Below are positions 20,805 through 29,476 of a stretch of 50,194 nucleotides of DNA, piece after piece. A model generated the notes under the pieces. It searched no databases. It was not told where the DNA came from and saw nothing but the letters and a program-made list of their open reading frames with translations. This DNA comes from Rhodocyclales bacterium. Lineage in GTDB: Bacteria > Pseudomonadota > Gammaproteobacteria > Burkholderiales > Rhodocyclaceae. Each line of letters opens with the position of its first letter. Within the stretch, counting starts at the first letter, position 1. A program made the position numbers and the translations under genes. The DNA lies in NCBI GenBank assembly GCA_016215645.1, contig JACRIX010000048.1, forward strand, positions 1-50,194, given 5' to 3'.

Positions 20805-21024
20805 CGAGAGACCCCGGCGGAAGCGTGGCGCTGGTACCACGACGATCGAACGCGCCCCCGAGGCATTGACGCAAGCTCGAGATCGAAACGTTGCGCGATC
20901 GAATGCTGCGCCGCGCAACCGAAACTATCGAAATCGGGATCAGAAAGCGAGATACTGCACACCTCAGTAAACGTCATTTTTGTCGGCTGCAAGCAAGCCG
21001 ACGAGGCAATCGAGGAGTACCAAC

Positions 21025-22449
21025 ATGCTCAGCGTAATTCACCGTGCGCCCGCAGAGATGCTGGCGGGGTTGATGAAGTCCCTGGTCTCGGGAAAGGGAC
21101 GGGAACTGTATGGCACCCTTCAGGAGATGGGCGTCGGTTTGGCCCATGTCTGCCATACGCTGACGCGATTGACGCAGGAGTCGGACAAGGCCGCGGCCCA
21201 GGCCAACCGCATCGTCGACGAGTCGGTTGCGATTCGAACGCTTTCCGAATCAGTGGCCGATCGTGCCGACCTGGCGGCACAAAATGCGCGACGCACGCGG
21301 GAAGAATCCGAGGTGGGATCGGCCGAATTGTCGCAAGTCGTTTCGGACATGGGCGCAATGGCCAATAGGGCGCGGGATGCTGAAAGCGGCATGAACCGGC
21401 TCGCTGCGGAGATTGCCCGCATCCAGCAGGTAACCGCCTCCATCGAGACAATTGCCAGGCAGACCAACCTGCTTGCGCTGAACGCCTCGATCGAGGCGGC
21501 TCGGGCCGGGAAGGAAGGCCGTGGTTTTGCGGTGGTAGCCGCCGAGGTTCGCCGGCTGGCCTCGGAGGCGATGGTCGCTTCAAACGAAATTTCCGACGTC
21601 ATTTCGAGCGTTCAGGAACACGCTCGGAGCTCCATCGATACCATCGCGGAACTGAGTTCAACTTCCGCCGCGGTGGCAACGACCGCGACGGAAGTTGGAA
21701 CCCAACTGACAAGAATCCTGAATGACGCGGTAGCCTCCGAAGAACAGGTCAATTCGATCGCGACCGATGCGCGACGCACGCAAAAAACAGCAGACATGAT
21801 CGCCGCGCTGGCGGCCGAGGGCTTCCGTCGCATGGGACACTTTCAGAACGAACTGACCCAAGCCGCCAATCTGGCCGAGAAGCCGGGCGAGCAAGCGTTC
21901 AAGGTCATGGTTACCCAAGGGCTGGACTGCGCCCACACCAGGATCTACAGGTCGGCAAGGACGCTCGCCGACAGGATTGGAAAAGTATTTGAAAGCGCCA
22001 TCGCGACAGGAGCACTGTCCCGCGACGATCTGTTTTCAGATCAATACAAGCCCATCGCCAACAGCAATCCGCAGAAATACACCAGCCGGTTCGATGACTA
22101 TGCCGACCGCGCGCTTCCCTCCCTGCAAGAAGCATTTCTTGACAAGAACCCGGACGCGTCATATGCGATTGCGACCGATTTGCGTGGCTATGTTCCGACC
22201 CACAACAATCGCTTCTGCCAACCGCTGACGGGCAATCCGGAAAAGGACCTGGTCGGGAATCGTACCAAGCGGATCTTCAACGACAAGACCGGCGCGCGTT
22301 GCGGAGCACACACTGAAATCGTCCTGGTCCAAACCTACAAACGGGACACCGGGGAGGTCATGCATGACCTGTCGGTACCCATCCATGTCAATGGACAGCA
22401 CTGGGGCGGCGTTCGGGTTGGCTATCCACCCGCCAAAAGCTCTCGCTGA
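21025..22449 (+). CDS. Soluble methyl-accepting chemotaxis-like protein with C-terminal sensor domain
   Basis: 474 residues with no membrane helix. The signalling domain lies in the first 270 residues, with the hairpin tip [20 protein letters not shown]. The C-terminal 170 residues form a separate sensor-like domain with [23 protein letters not shown] and [17 protein letters not shown], a pattern often found at the end of cytoplasmic chemoreceptors. The order is thus the reverse of a classical receptor. ATG 21025 follows GAGGAG. The surrounding 1.6 kb is visibly less GC-rich than its neighbours, which hints at acquisition. The ligand is unknown; no che genes are adjacent. Confidence 0.9.
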   Translation: MLSVIHRAPAEMLAGLMKSLVSGKGRELYGTLQEMGVGLAHVCHTLTRLTQESDKAAAQANRIVDESVAIRTLSESVADRADLAAQNARRTREESEVGSAELSQVVSDMGAMANRARDAESGMNRLAAEIARIQQVTASIETIARQTNLLALNASIEAARAGKEGRGFAVVAAEVRRLASEAMVASNEISDVISSVQEHARSSIDTIAELSSTSAAVATTATEVGTQLTRILNDAVASEEQVNSIATDARRTQKTADMIAALAAEGFRRMGHFQNELTQAANLAEKPGEQAFKVMVTQGLDCAHTRIYRSARTLADRIGKVFESAIATGALSRDDLFSDQYKPIANSNPQKYTSRFDDYADRALPSLQEAFLDKNPDASYAIATDLRGYVPTHNNRFCQPLTGNPEKDLVGNRTKRIFNDKTGARCGAHTEIVLVQTYKRDTGEVMHDLSVPIHVNGQHWGGVRVGYPPAKSSR

Positions 22450-22469
22450 CCACGCTGATGAACCGGGCC

Positions 22470-23056
22470 CTCGCTACCAGTCTGCCGGCGCCACCAGCCG
22501 CCGTTTGCCGTCGCGGCTGCGCGCGGCGTAGCGCCGCCGTGGCCGCCAGGTTGCGACCGAAGGGGCCGTTCGCTGCCGCCGGCTATGCACTCCTCGGCGA
22601 GCATGCGGCAGCCCATCGGATAGTCGGTACCCACGGCCGCCCGGACCGCCGCAAACACCTCCAGGGGCAGGCGCAAACGTTCGGCGTGGTCGCCGCCGTA
22701 GCCGTCATCGCGCGTGTTGGTGGCAGATAAGAACGATGCCATGGTGTAGGCATGCGCATAGTGCAGCTCGACGCCGTCGAAGCCCGCTTCGCGCGAACGT
22801 TGCGCCGCCCGCGCGAAGCGCTCCGGCAACACCGCCGGCAATCAGCTGGATGTAGGCCTGCGTCCGGCCCTCGCTGTGGCGATGGATGGCCTCGGTCACG
22901 CGCCGCAGGCCGTCGATGGTGCGATCGTGGCAGATGCGCAACAGCGGGCCATGGGGCAACGGACTGAACAGGTGCGACACCGCGGCTTCTTCCCGCGTCG
23001 GGATGCGGCCCGGCGACGCCTTGAAGGCAAGGCACTGCGGCGGTTGCCACATGCTT
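22470..23056 (-). pseudogene. Decayed Old-Yellow-type NADH:flavin oxidoreductase fragment
   Basis: The minus strand carries recognisable OYE-family text in two frames. HLFSPLPHGPLLRI...TIDGLRRVTEAIHRHSEGRTQAYIQL is in one frame up to about 22860. [19 protein letters not shown]...DGYGG and [10 protein letters not shown] continue in another. The start is missing, a frameshift splits the barrel, and after GGSE the family match stops and unrelated sequence follows, so the 3' part is deleted. It lies beside the functional flavin-reductase pathway but is not a copy of 26253-28238. Confidence 0.72.
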
Positions 23057-23076
23057 CAGCGGCGGATGAAAGTTAT

Positions 23077-23097
23077 GTCTTCGGCAAAGCCGAAGAC
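23077..23097. terminator. Perfect hairpin downstream of the small-gene end of the catabolic operon
   Basis: GTCTTCGGC (23077-23085) and GCCGAAGAC (23089-23097) pair around AAA. It lies about 70 bases beyond the stop of the zinc-ribbon gene in the direction of transcription. Only a weak T-run (ATAACTTT on the minus strand) follows, so termination is possible but not certain. Confidence 0.4.
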
Positions 23098-23165
23098 GGT
23101 ATCCCTTGCGGACGGCGCTGGCGACGCCCCGAAGGAAGTCCTCTTGGGGGACACGGCGATTCGAC

Positions 23166-23357
23166 TCAGCCGGCGGCCGGTGGCGAATGCGTAGCGGCAT
23201 ATTCGACCGCCGCACGCTGGAATTCGGCGATGGCGTCGTCGCTGATCTCTTCGCCGCATTCGTAGCAACAGGCCTTGCCCTTGAGGCGATCGACCCAGCG
23301 GCAGCCGCAGTGGTCGCAGGCCAGTTCCGGCGCGCCATGCGGATTGATGAAAATCAC
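23166..23357 (-). CDS. Small zinc-ribbon protein
   Basis: 63 residues with two Cys pairs, CDHC and CYEC, 13 residues apart (ACDHCGC and KACCYECGEE), the ligand pattern of a zinc ribbon. It has no membrane segment. The ATG overlaps the TGA of the upstream gene (4 bases), the same close packing as the rest of this operon. Function unknown; it could stabilise or assist one of the two unknown proteins before it. Confidence 0.72.
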   Translation of the reverse strand: MIFINPHGAPELACDHCGCRWVDRLKGKACCYECGEEISDDAIAEFQRAAVEYAATHSPPAAG

Positions 23358-23827
23358 CGGCAGGCTCCGATGAAAGCCAGACCCAGCGATTCAAGGAAAT
23401 CTTCGTAACCGGCGTCCTGCAATTGGGTCTTGTTCTTGAACAGGAAGAACATGATGTTGCCGCGCCGGATCAGTTGCTTGATGGTCTTCAGCATGTCGCC
23501 GCCCAACGCCGCGAGCATGGTCTCCATGGCCTCGCGATCCGCCACCAGCAGGACATCGACGCGGGTAGCGGCCAGCCCGGCAAAGCGCTCGATGCGCACC
23601 GACATGCCGCCATTCTCGATTTCCCAGGCCATCATCGGCACCTCGGTCACCACCTGCACCCCTTCACGATGCTTGCCGGGCAGGATGCCCGACGCCTCGC
23701 GCGAAACGAAGCCGAGCCGCGAGCCGGAGTCCATCTCGATGAACAGCTCGCGCTGGCGGTCGAGCATGGACTGCCACAGGCTCATGTCGCCGAACAGGTG
23801 TTCAGTCTCGTCGATTGCTGTTTTCAT
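23354..23827 (-). CDS. Conserved-looking protein of unknown function in the aminobenzoate-type operon
   Basis: 157 residues, soluble, mixed alpha/beta composition. Recognisable landmarks are LFGDMSLWQSMLDRQRELF near the start, VPMMAWEIENGG in the middle and NIMFFLFKNKTQLQDAGYED near the end. I recognise no family. I chose ATG 23827, which shares a base with the previous stop (TGATG). The tight coupling on both sides makes translation very likely. The position after a RidA-family gene suggests a role in the same pathway. Confidence 0.65.
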   Translation of the reverse strand: MKTAIDETEHLFGDMSLWQSMLDRQRELFIEMDSGSRLGFVSREASGILPGKHREGVQVVTEVPMMAWEIENGGMSVRIERFAGLAATRVDVLLVADREAMETMLAALGGDMLKTIKQLIRRGNIMFFLFKNKTQLQDAGYEDFLESLGLAFIGACR

Positions 23828-24210
23828 CAATGCTTGGGGGTGGCAAGTTCCAGGGTTTCAATGAATTCCAGCACGCCCGATTCGTCAAGCGCGTCGCGTT
23901 GCCGCAGGACGAAGGGCTTGATGTCGAGCAGGCGCGCCAGATGGGCCATGCTCACCGTACCGTCAGCGCCGACTCTTTCGATGGCCGCGTCGTTCAGCAC
24001 CAACAGTAGCCCCCAGTCGTCGGGATAGTTGCCGGCAAAAGGCACCGGCCCGGTTTCCCGCACGCGACTCCCCGGCCACCACAGCCAGGCCTGGCCGTGC
24101 TTTGCGGCAAAGGCTTCGGCGCCGATGAAAGCCACGGCGAGCGGCGGCCCGTCGGCCTCCTCGACCTCAGGCAGGTGTGCCAGGATGCGCAACCAGCGTT
24201 CTTCATCCAT
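23827..24210 (-). CDS. Small protein of unknown function in the aminobenzoate-type operon
   Basis: 127 residues with an acidic overall character and a Trp-rich stretch (QAWLWWPGSRVRETGPVP). No family recognised and no membrane helix. It starts six bases after the RidA-family gene and ends on the start of the next unknown gene. As a stand-alone hypothetical it would be weak; the operon context supports it. Confidence 0.63.
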   Translation of the reverse strand: MDEERWLRILAHLPEVEEADGPPLAVAFIGAEAFAAKHGQAWLWWPGSRVRETGPVPFAGNYPDDWGLLLVLNDAAIERVGADGTVSMAHLARLLDIKPFVLRQRDALDESGVLEFIETLELATPKH

Positions 24211-24216
24211 TCGCCA

Positions 24217-24615
24217 TCAGTCGGGGATGACAGCGGTGGCCTCGATCTCGACCCTGGCCCCATGCTCGACGAAGCCGGCGACCTGCACCGCCGTCATCGC
24301 CGCGTTGTAATGGCCGATCAGGCGGCGGAACACGGCGCCGAGTTCCTTCTGCTTTTCCCAGTATTCCTCCTTGCTGCCGAGGTACCAGGTCATGCGCACG
24401 ATGTGCTCGGGTCCGGCGCCGGCCTCCGCAAGGATGGCGATGACATTCTTCAGCGCCTGTTCGGCCTGGCTGACGATGTCGTCGCCGGGGAACTCGCATT
24501 TCTCGTCCCAGCCGACCTGGCCGGCAACGAACACCATCTGCCCGCGCGCCATGACGCCATGGGCATAGCCCTTGGCCAGCGGCCAGCCAGGGGGAAGCAG
24601 CGTCTTTGCGTTCAC
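24217..24615 (-). CDS. RidA/YjgF-family protein (putative enamine/imine deaminase)
   Basis: 132 residues with the RidA-fold pattern: VFVAGQVGWDEKCEFPG, QAEQALKNVIAILAEAGAG, and a C-terminal RVEIEATAVIP. In my by-eye alignment the Arg that marks active 2-imine hydrolases (Arg105 of E. coli RidA) falls on Met/Thr (NAAMTAVQV), so it belongs to a group without it. Aminomuconate deaminases are RidA relatives, so hydrolysis of a cyclic enamine made from 2-aminobenzoyl-CoA is attractive here. It starts inside the stop of the CoA-ligase gene (ATGA). Confidence 0.85.
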   Translation of the reverse strand: MNAKTLLPPGWPLAKGYAHGVMARGQMVFVAGQVGWDEKCEFPGDDIVSQAEQALKNVIAILAEAGAGPEHIVRMTWYLGSKEEYWEKQKELGAVFRRLIGHYNAAMTAVQVAGFVEHGARVEIEATAVIPD

Positions 24616-26240
24616 TTGGTTTCTCCTTGGGTGGCCTGGCGCAGGCGGAAGCGCTGCAGCTTGCCGGTTTCGGTGCGCGGCAGACTGGCCGCGAACTCGA
24701 CCTGGCGTGGATATTTGTAGGGCGCGATGCTCTGCTTGACGTAGTCCTGCAGTTCCCTGGCCGCCTCCGGCGTCGGCTCATTGCCCGGGCGCAACACGAC
24801 GATCGCCTTGACCACCTGGCCGCGTTCCTCGTCGGGCACGCCGATCACGCCGCACTCCGCCACCTTGGGATGGCGCAGCAGGGCGTCCTCGACCTCGGGG
24901 CCGGCAATGTTGTAACCGGCCGAGATGATCATGTCATCGGTGCGCGAGTGGTAATGGAAATAGCCCTCGGCATCCAGCGCGTAGGCGTCGCCGGTGTAGT
25001 TCCAGCCGTTTTTCACATAGCTCGCCTGGCGCTCGTCGGCGAGGTAGCGACAGCCGGTGGGGCCCTTGACCGCCAGCTTGCCGATCTCGCCGGTCTTGGC
25101 CGGCCGGCCAGAGTCGTCCATGACGCAGGCGACGTAACCGGGCACCACCTTGCCGGTGGCGCCGGGCAACGCTTCCTTCTCGTCGGCCGAGATGAAGATG
25201 TGCATCAGTTCGGTGGCGCCGATGCCGTCGATCATCTCGATGCCGGTGGCCTCCTTCCACAGCGCCCGCGTCGCCGCCGGCAGGGCCTCGCCGGCCGAGA
25301 CGCATTTGCGCAAGCTGCTGCGGCGCAGCGGCCCGGCGATGGCGGCGATGGCGCGGTAGGAGGTCGGCGCGGTGAACAGGATGCTCGCTTGGTAGTTGAG
25401 CACGGCATCGACCAGGTCCTGCGGCGCGCCCTGCTCCAGCAGCACCGTCGAGGCACCGATGTGCAGCGGAAACAGCAGCAGGCCGCCGAGGCCGAAGGTG
25501 AAGGCCAGCGGCGGCGTGCCCATGAAGACGTCGTCGGGCGTCGGGCGCAGCACATAGGGCGGCCAGCAGACGCAGGAGGCCATGACGTCGCGGTGAAAGT
25601 GCATGGTGGCCTTGGGCTGGCCGGTGGTGCCCGAGGTGAAGGCGAGGATGCAGGTGTCGTCGCGCGCGGTGTCGACATTGCTGAACTCGGCCGACTGCTT
25701 CGCCATCGCCGCTTCGAGGCCGTCGGCCGAGGCGTCGTTGAACCAGCGAATATGCTTCAGGTCAGGCGATTCGGCGGCGGCGAGCTTGAGTTCCTCTGCC
25801 AGACGCATGTCGCACAGCGCATGCGTCACCCTGGCCTTGGCGATCACGTGCTTGAGCTCCTTGGCGCGCAGCAACGGCATGGTCGCCGTGGCGACAGCGC
25901 CGACTTTCATCACCGCGAACCAGCAGGCGGCCATCATCGGGTTGTTCGGCGCGCGCAGCAGCACGCGGTTGCCAGGCACCACGCCGAGGTCCTTCACCAG
26001 CACGTTGGCAATGCGGTTGGCCTTCTCCTGTAGGTCGGCGTAGGTCCAGCGCAGCTTCGGCGCCTGGATGCAGACGCGCCCTCCGCGGCCTTCCGCCACG
26101 TGCCGGTCGAGCAGTTCCGTCGCGCAGTTCATGCGCTCGGGGAACTTCAGTTCCGGCAGGTCGAAAAGAAACTCCGGCTGCGCCTCGGGCGGCGGCAGCT
26201 TGTCTCGGGTGAAGGTATCGACATGCGCCGAATAAGCCAT
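24612..26240 (-). CDS. abmG: Aryl-CoA ligase, 2-aminobenzoate-CoA ligase-like
   Basis: 542 residues of the ANL superfamily with the ATP-binding motif AFTSGTTGQPKA and the catalytic lysine near the end in PRTETGKLQRF. The N-terminal region (LPPPEAQPEFLFDLPEL) and overall length match the 2-aminobenzoate-CoA ligases of Azoarcus-type bacteria more than the benzoate-CoA ligases (compare the 526-residue protein at 43614). It would form the CoA thioester that the following flavoenzymes attack. The substrate is inferred from family and context; salicylate or another ortho-substituted benzoate remains possible. It starts 12 bases after the reductase gene. Confidence 0.8.
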   Translation of the reverse strand: MAYSAHVDTFTRDKLPPPEAQPEFLFDLPELKFPERMNCATELLDRHVAEGRGGRVCIQAPKLRWTYADLQEKANRIANVLVKDLGVVPGNRVLLRAPNNPMMAACWFAVMKVGAVATATMPLLRAKELKHVIAKARVTHALCDMRLAEELKLAAAESPDLKHIRWFNDASADGLEAAMAKQSAEFSNVDTARDDTCILAFTSGTTGQPKATMHFHRDVMASCVCWPPYVLRPTPDDVFMGTPPLAFTFGLGGLLLFPLHIGASTVLLEQGAPQDLVDAVLNYQASILFTAPTSYRAIAAIAGPLRRSSLRKCVSAGEALPAATRALWKEATGIEMIDGIGATELMHIFISADEKEALPGATGKVVPGYVACVMDDSGRPAKTGEIGKLAVKGPTGCRYLADERQASYVKNGWNYTGDAYALDAEGYFHYHSRTDDMIISAGYNIAGPEVEDALLRHPKVAECGVIGVPDEERGQVVKAIVVLRPGNEPTPEAARELQDYVKQSIAPYKYPRQVEFAASLPRTETGKLQRFRLRQATQGETK

Positions 26241-26252
26241 GACCGCCTCCCG

Positions 26253-28238
26253 TCAAATGCGAACGCCCAGCTTGTAGCCTTCCTGGATCGCCGCATCGAG
26301 GCCGCGCGGCACCGTGGCGTCGCCGCCGCCGTGCAGTTCGTCGATCATCCACTGGAACTCGTAGAACAGGTCGTGGTTGGCGCGGCGCGGGCTGGAAACG
26401 ATGACGTTGTCGCAGGGAACAAGAATTTCCTCGCCCTTGGCCGTCTTCACCGTCGCGCCTTCGGCCGTGACCTTGAGCAGTTGCGCCGAGCAGATGGTCT
26501 TGATGCCGAGTTCATCGACCCAGGCGGTATGGCGCCACTTGAAGGTCGGCATGATGTCGCCGCCGACGCGCTTGTCCTTCTCGATCACCGTGACTTCGTG
26601 GCCGGCCTTTTGCAGGAACTCGGAAATCGTCAGGCCGATCATGCCGCCACCGATCATCACCACGCGCTTGCCCACCGTCTTCCTGCCGTGGGCGACGTCC
26701 AGCGCATCGATCAGCGTCTCGCTGCCCGGCATGTACTTGAAGGACTCGAGGTCGGTGCGGGCACCGGCGGCAACGATGCAGGCGTCGTATTCGTGGAGGA
26801 TGCTGCGCATGAACTTGGCGTTGGCCTCGGTGTTGAGGCGGACTTCGACGCCGAGCTTCTTCGCCATCACACCGTAGTAATCGATCACGCCTTGCAGGTC
26901 GGCCGGGCGTGCCAGGTCATTGGCGGCATAGGCGGCGAGGTTGCCGCCGATCTTGTCGGCCTTGTCGAACACGGTCACCGTGTGGCCGCGGCGGCGCGCC
27001 GTGATCGCCGCTTCCATGCCGGCGGGGCCGGCGCCGATCACCATCACGCGCTTTTTCTCGGTAGCCTCGGTGACGTGGTACTCGGGCTCGACCTCGTGGC
27101 CCAGCATCGGGTTCATGGTGCAGGTGTAAGGCAGGTCGCGGAACAGGCGTGAAAGGCAGTTGAGCGAACCGATGCAGGGACGCACTTCCTCCATGCGATC
27201 CTCGGCGGCCTTGTGGATCAGCTCCGGATCGGCCAGGAGCGGGCGGCAGATTTCCCAGTAGTCGAAGATGTTGTCCTTGACGCACTGGTTGGCCATGGCC
27301 GGATCGGGCAGGCGGTTGCCGAAGGCCACCAGCGTGTTGGGGAACATCCTCTTCGCCTTTTCCGAGAGGAAGTTCCAGTAGCCGGGTTCGACGTCGCGGC
27401 CGAAGGAGGATTCGGGCGCCTCCTGCCAGCCGACCGTGACCGAGATCATGTCCACGCCGCAGTCCACCGCTTGCTGCATCAATTCGAAGGATTCGTCCTG
27501 GGTATTGCCGCCCCACTTGTCCATCAGCTCGGCGCCGTTGAGGCGCACCGAAAGCGGATGGTCCGGCGTGGCCTGCTTGATGGCGTCGATCAGCTCGCGC
27601 ATGAAGCGACCGCGGTTCTGTACCGAGCCGCCGTATTCGTCGCTGCGCTGGTTGGTGAAGCGCGAGTTGAAGTTGGCCAGCAGGTAACCCATGAAGCTGG
27701 TGATCTCGGTGGCATCGAAGCCGGCGCGGATGGCACGCCTGGCGGCGTCGGCATGCTGCTGCACCGTCACCGCGATCTGCTCCTTGGTCATCTCGCGCGG
27801 CGGGCGGAAATGCGGCAGGGTCTGCGGCACCACGGAAGGCTGGATGCAATAGCCGAGGTCGATGCCGCCGTAGCGGCCGGCGTGCAGGATCTGCTGCATG
27901 GCCATGGCGCCGGCATCGTGGATGTAGCGCGCAATCATCTCGAATTGCGGCAGGAACTTGTCGTCGTGGATCGCCACCTGGCGGAAGTAGGCCTTGCCCT
28001 CGCCCCAGGGATCGGGATAGGCGCCCTGGTTGGTGATCAGGCCGCAGCCGGTACCGGCGATGACGCGCACCCGCGCCAGTTCGCGCGGCGTGATGCTGCC
28101 GTCGCGGCCGTTGTAATTGGAGACGCAGCAGGCGCCGTACTTGATGCGGTTCTTGACCTCGAACTTGCCGACCCTGCCCGGCTTGAACAGGTGATTGAGC
28201 TTGGCTTCCCCTGGGCGTGTCACGACGATTTCTGTCAC
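26253..28238 (-). CDS. 2,4-dienoyl-CoA reductase-like flavoprotein (OYE barrel plus FAD/NAD domains), GTG start
   Basis: 661 residues: an FMN TIM barrel (about 1-350; HLFKPGRVGKFEVKNR, RFTNQRSDEYGG), a cluster region, and FAD/NAD Rossmann domains (VMVIGAGPAGMEAA, then RVVMIGGGMIGL). In FadH-type enzymes the cluster needs four Cys; here the motif reads C355-x2-S358-x2-C361-x11-C373, so one ligand is Ser. GTG 28238 has AGGAG seven bases upstream; a longer frame to 28604 has no family match. It matches the C-terminal reductase half of 2-aminobenzoyl-CoA monooxygenase/reductase, extended with dehydrogenase domains. The likely role is reduction of the hydroxylated ring to a non-aromatic oxo-CoA ester. 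Confidence 0.82.
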   Translation of the reverse strand: MTEIVVTRPGEAKLNHLFKPGRVGKFEVKNRIKYGACCVSNYNGRDGSITPRELARVRVIAGTGCGLITNQGAYPDPWGEGKAYFRQVAIHDDKFLPQFEMIARYIHDAGAMAMQQILHAGRYGGIDLGYCIQPSVVPQTLPHFRPPREMTKEQIAVTVQQHADAARRAIRAGFDATEITSFMGYLLANFNSRFTNQRSDEYGGSVQNRGRFMRELIDAIKQATPDHPLSVRLNGAELMDKWGGNTQDESFELMQQAVDCGVDMISVTVGWQEAPESSFGRDVEPGYWNFLSEKAKRMFPNTLVAFGNRLPDPAMANQCVKDNIFDYWEICRPLLADPELIHKAAEDRMEEVRPCIGSLNCLSRLFRDLPYTCTMNPMLGHEVEPEYHVTEATEKKRVMVIGAGPAGMEAAITARRRGHTVTVFDKADKIGGNLAAYAANDLARPADLQGVIDYYGVMAKKLGVEVRLNTEANAKFMRSILHEYDACIVAAGARTDLESFKYMPGSETLIDALDVAHGRKTVGKRVVMIGGGMIGLTISEFLQKAGHEVTVIEKDKRVGGDIMPTFKWRHTAWVDELGIKTICSAQLLKVTAEGATVKTAKGEEILVPCDNVIVSSPRRANHDLFYEFQWMIDELHGGGDATVPRGLDAAIQEGYKLGVRI

Positions 28239-28280
28239 AGCGATGTCTCCTGATGGCCCGGCATTCGGCGGGCATTGAAT

Positions 28281-28332
28281 TCTGTATTGGATACTGTATA
28301 CATTACGTGCAAACCATTGGAGCGTCAATACG
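28281..28332 (-). promoter_or_regulatory. Internal promoter and operator-like element before the flavin reductase gene
   Basis: On the minus strand TTGACG is followed after 17 bases by TAATGT. The palindromic GTATAC and the 10-base TACAGTATCC (28289-28298) lie just downstream of the -10. The same 10-mer sits in the promoter of the trpB-type gene (11806-11815). The -35 overlaps the end of the monooxygenase gene, so the operon can be transcribed in two segments. Confidence 0.5.
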
Positions 28333-29476
28333 AGTCGCCGAAGATTTCGGGATGACTGTGCTCCCAGGCCGCCGCCAGTTGCGGATCCCGCCGCGCCACC
28401 TCGGAGTGATCGACACGCCCGGTGCGCGTCATGTAGCTGTAGGCGAAATCCAGCGGCGCAAGATGGATCAGTTCGTCCATGCGCTCGTACCAGCGGATGC
28501 TGGCGCTGGCGGCATCGAGGATCTTCTGCATCGGCGGCAGGCGGCGCTCCTGGTAGAGCGCCAGCGCCTCGGGCAGGCTGCCGGCGTCGCGCAGCGCCTT
28601 CCACAACGCAATCGCATCCTCCATCGCCAGCCGGGTGCCGGAACCGATCGAGAAATGCGCGGTGCGCAGCGCGTCACCCATCAGCACCACATTGCCGAAA
28701 CTCCAGTGCCGGTTGGTGATCGCCGGAAACTGGCGCCACCAGGACTTGTTGGAAAGAATCGGCTGGCCATCCAGATCCTTGGCGAAGACCTGCTCGCAAT
28801 GGCGGATCGTCGCGGCCTCGTCCATGCCGGCGAACCCGGCGCGCTGCCAGGTCGCATCGGTCACCTCGACCAGGAAGGTGCTCATGGCCGGGCTGTAGCG
28901 GTAGTGGTGGGCACAAAACACGCCGTGCTCGGTCTCGCGGAAGGTCAGCGACAGGCTGTCGAAAACCTTGCTGGTGCCGTACCAGATGAAGCGATTGGGC
29001 CGCATGTCGGTTTCGGTGCCGAACTTCTCGGCATTCTCGTTGCGCACCCATGAGAAAGCGCCATTGGCGCCGACGATCAGGTCGGCGCCGGCCAGCGCGG
29101 GATGGTCCAGGGCGGTCACCTCGCTGTCGAATTCGAGCTTCACGCCCAGCGATTCGGCATGGGCGTAGAGCCGGCTCAGCAGTTCCAGCCGGCCGATCGA
29201 GGCAAAGCCGTTGCCGGTGATGGGCACCGGCGTGTCGTTGTGCACGATGGTCAGGTTGGGCCAGGTTTCCATCAGCGGCGTCAGCAACTGGTACATGGCT
29301 TCGTCGTCGGCGCGCAGGAATTCCAGCGCCCGGTCGGAGAACACCACGCCGAAACCCCAGGTCGCGTCACGCGGGCCGCGCTCAAACACCACGACGTCGT
29401 GCGCCGGGTTCTCGCGCTTCATCAGCGCCGCGAAGTAAAGTCCGGCGGGACCGCCGCCGATGATGCGTAGCTTCAT
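28325..29476 (-). CDS. FAD-dependent aryl-CoA monooxygenase (2-aminobenzoyl-/salicylyl-CoA hydroxylase-like)
   Basis: 383 residues of the group A flavin hydroxylases. The FAD fingerprint is IIGGGPAGLYFAALMKRE at the start, and the second FAD motif is GDALRTAHFSIGSGTRLAMEDA. The GVVFSDRALEFLRADD segment near residue 45 resembles the N-terminal half of 2-aminobenzoyl-CoA monooxygenase/reductase and salicylyl-CoA 5-hydroxylase. It would hydroxylate the ring of an aryl-CoA ester at the position para to the ortho substituent. The ATG overlaps the stop of the aryl-AMP ligase gene by 4 bases. The reductase that normally is part of the same polypeptide is a separate gene next to it. Confidence 0.82.
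   Translation of the reverse strand: MKLRIIGGGPAGLYFAALMKRENPAHDVVVFERGPRDATWGFGVVFSDRALEFLRADDEAMYQLLTPLMETWPNLTIVHNDTPVPITGNGFASIGRLELLSRLYAHAESLGVKLEFDSEVTALDHPALAGADLIVGANGAFSWVRNENAEKFGTETDMRPNRFIWYGTSKVFDSLSLTFRETEHGVFCAHHYRYSPAMSTFLVEVTDATWQRAGFAGMDEAATIRHCEQVFAKDLDGQPILSNKSWWRQFPAITNRHWSFGNVVLMGDALRTAHFSIGSGTRLAMEDAIALWKALRDAGSLPEALALYQERRLPPMQKILDAASASIRWYERMDELIHLAPLDFAYSYMTRTGRVDHSEVARRDPQLAAAWEHSHPEIFGDSY

Noticed and set aside
22876..23265. Plus-strand frames across the pseudogene region
   Set aside because: They are antisense to recognisable but broken OYE-family text and show no domain.
24606..26033. 475-codon plus-strand reading frame opposite the aryl-CoA ligase
   Set aside because: No family resemblance, His/Arg/Gly-rich text typical of antisense GC-rich frames, and the opposite strand is a well-conserved ligase.
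28239..28604. N-terminal extension of the flavin reductase
   Set aside because: It overlaps the monooxygenase gene on the same strand in another frame and crosses a promoter; GTG 28238 has AGGAG.
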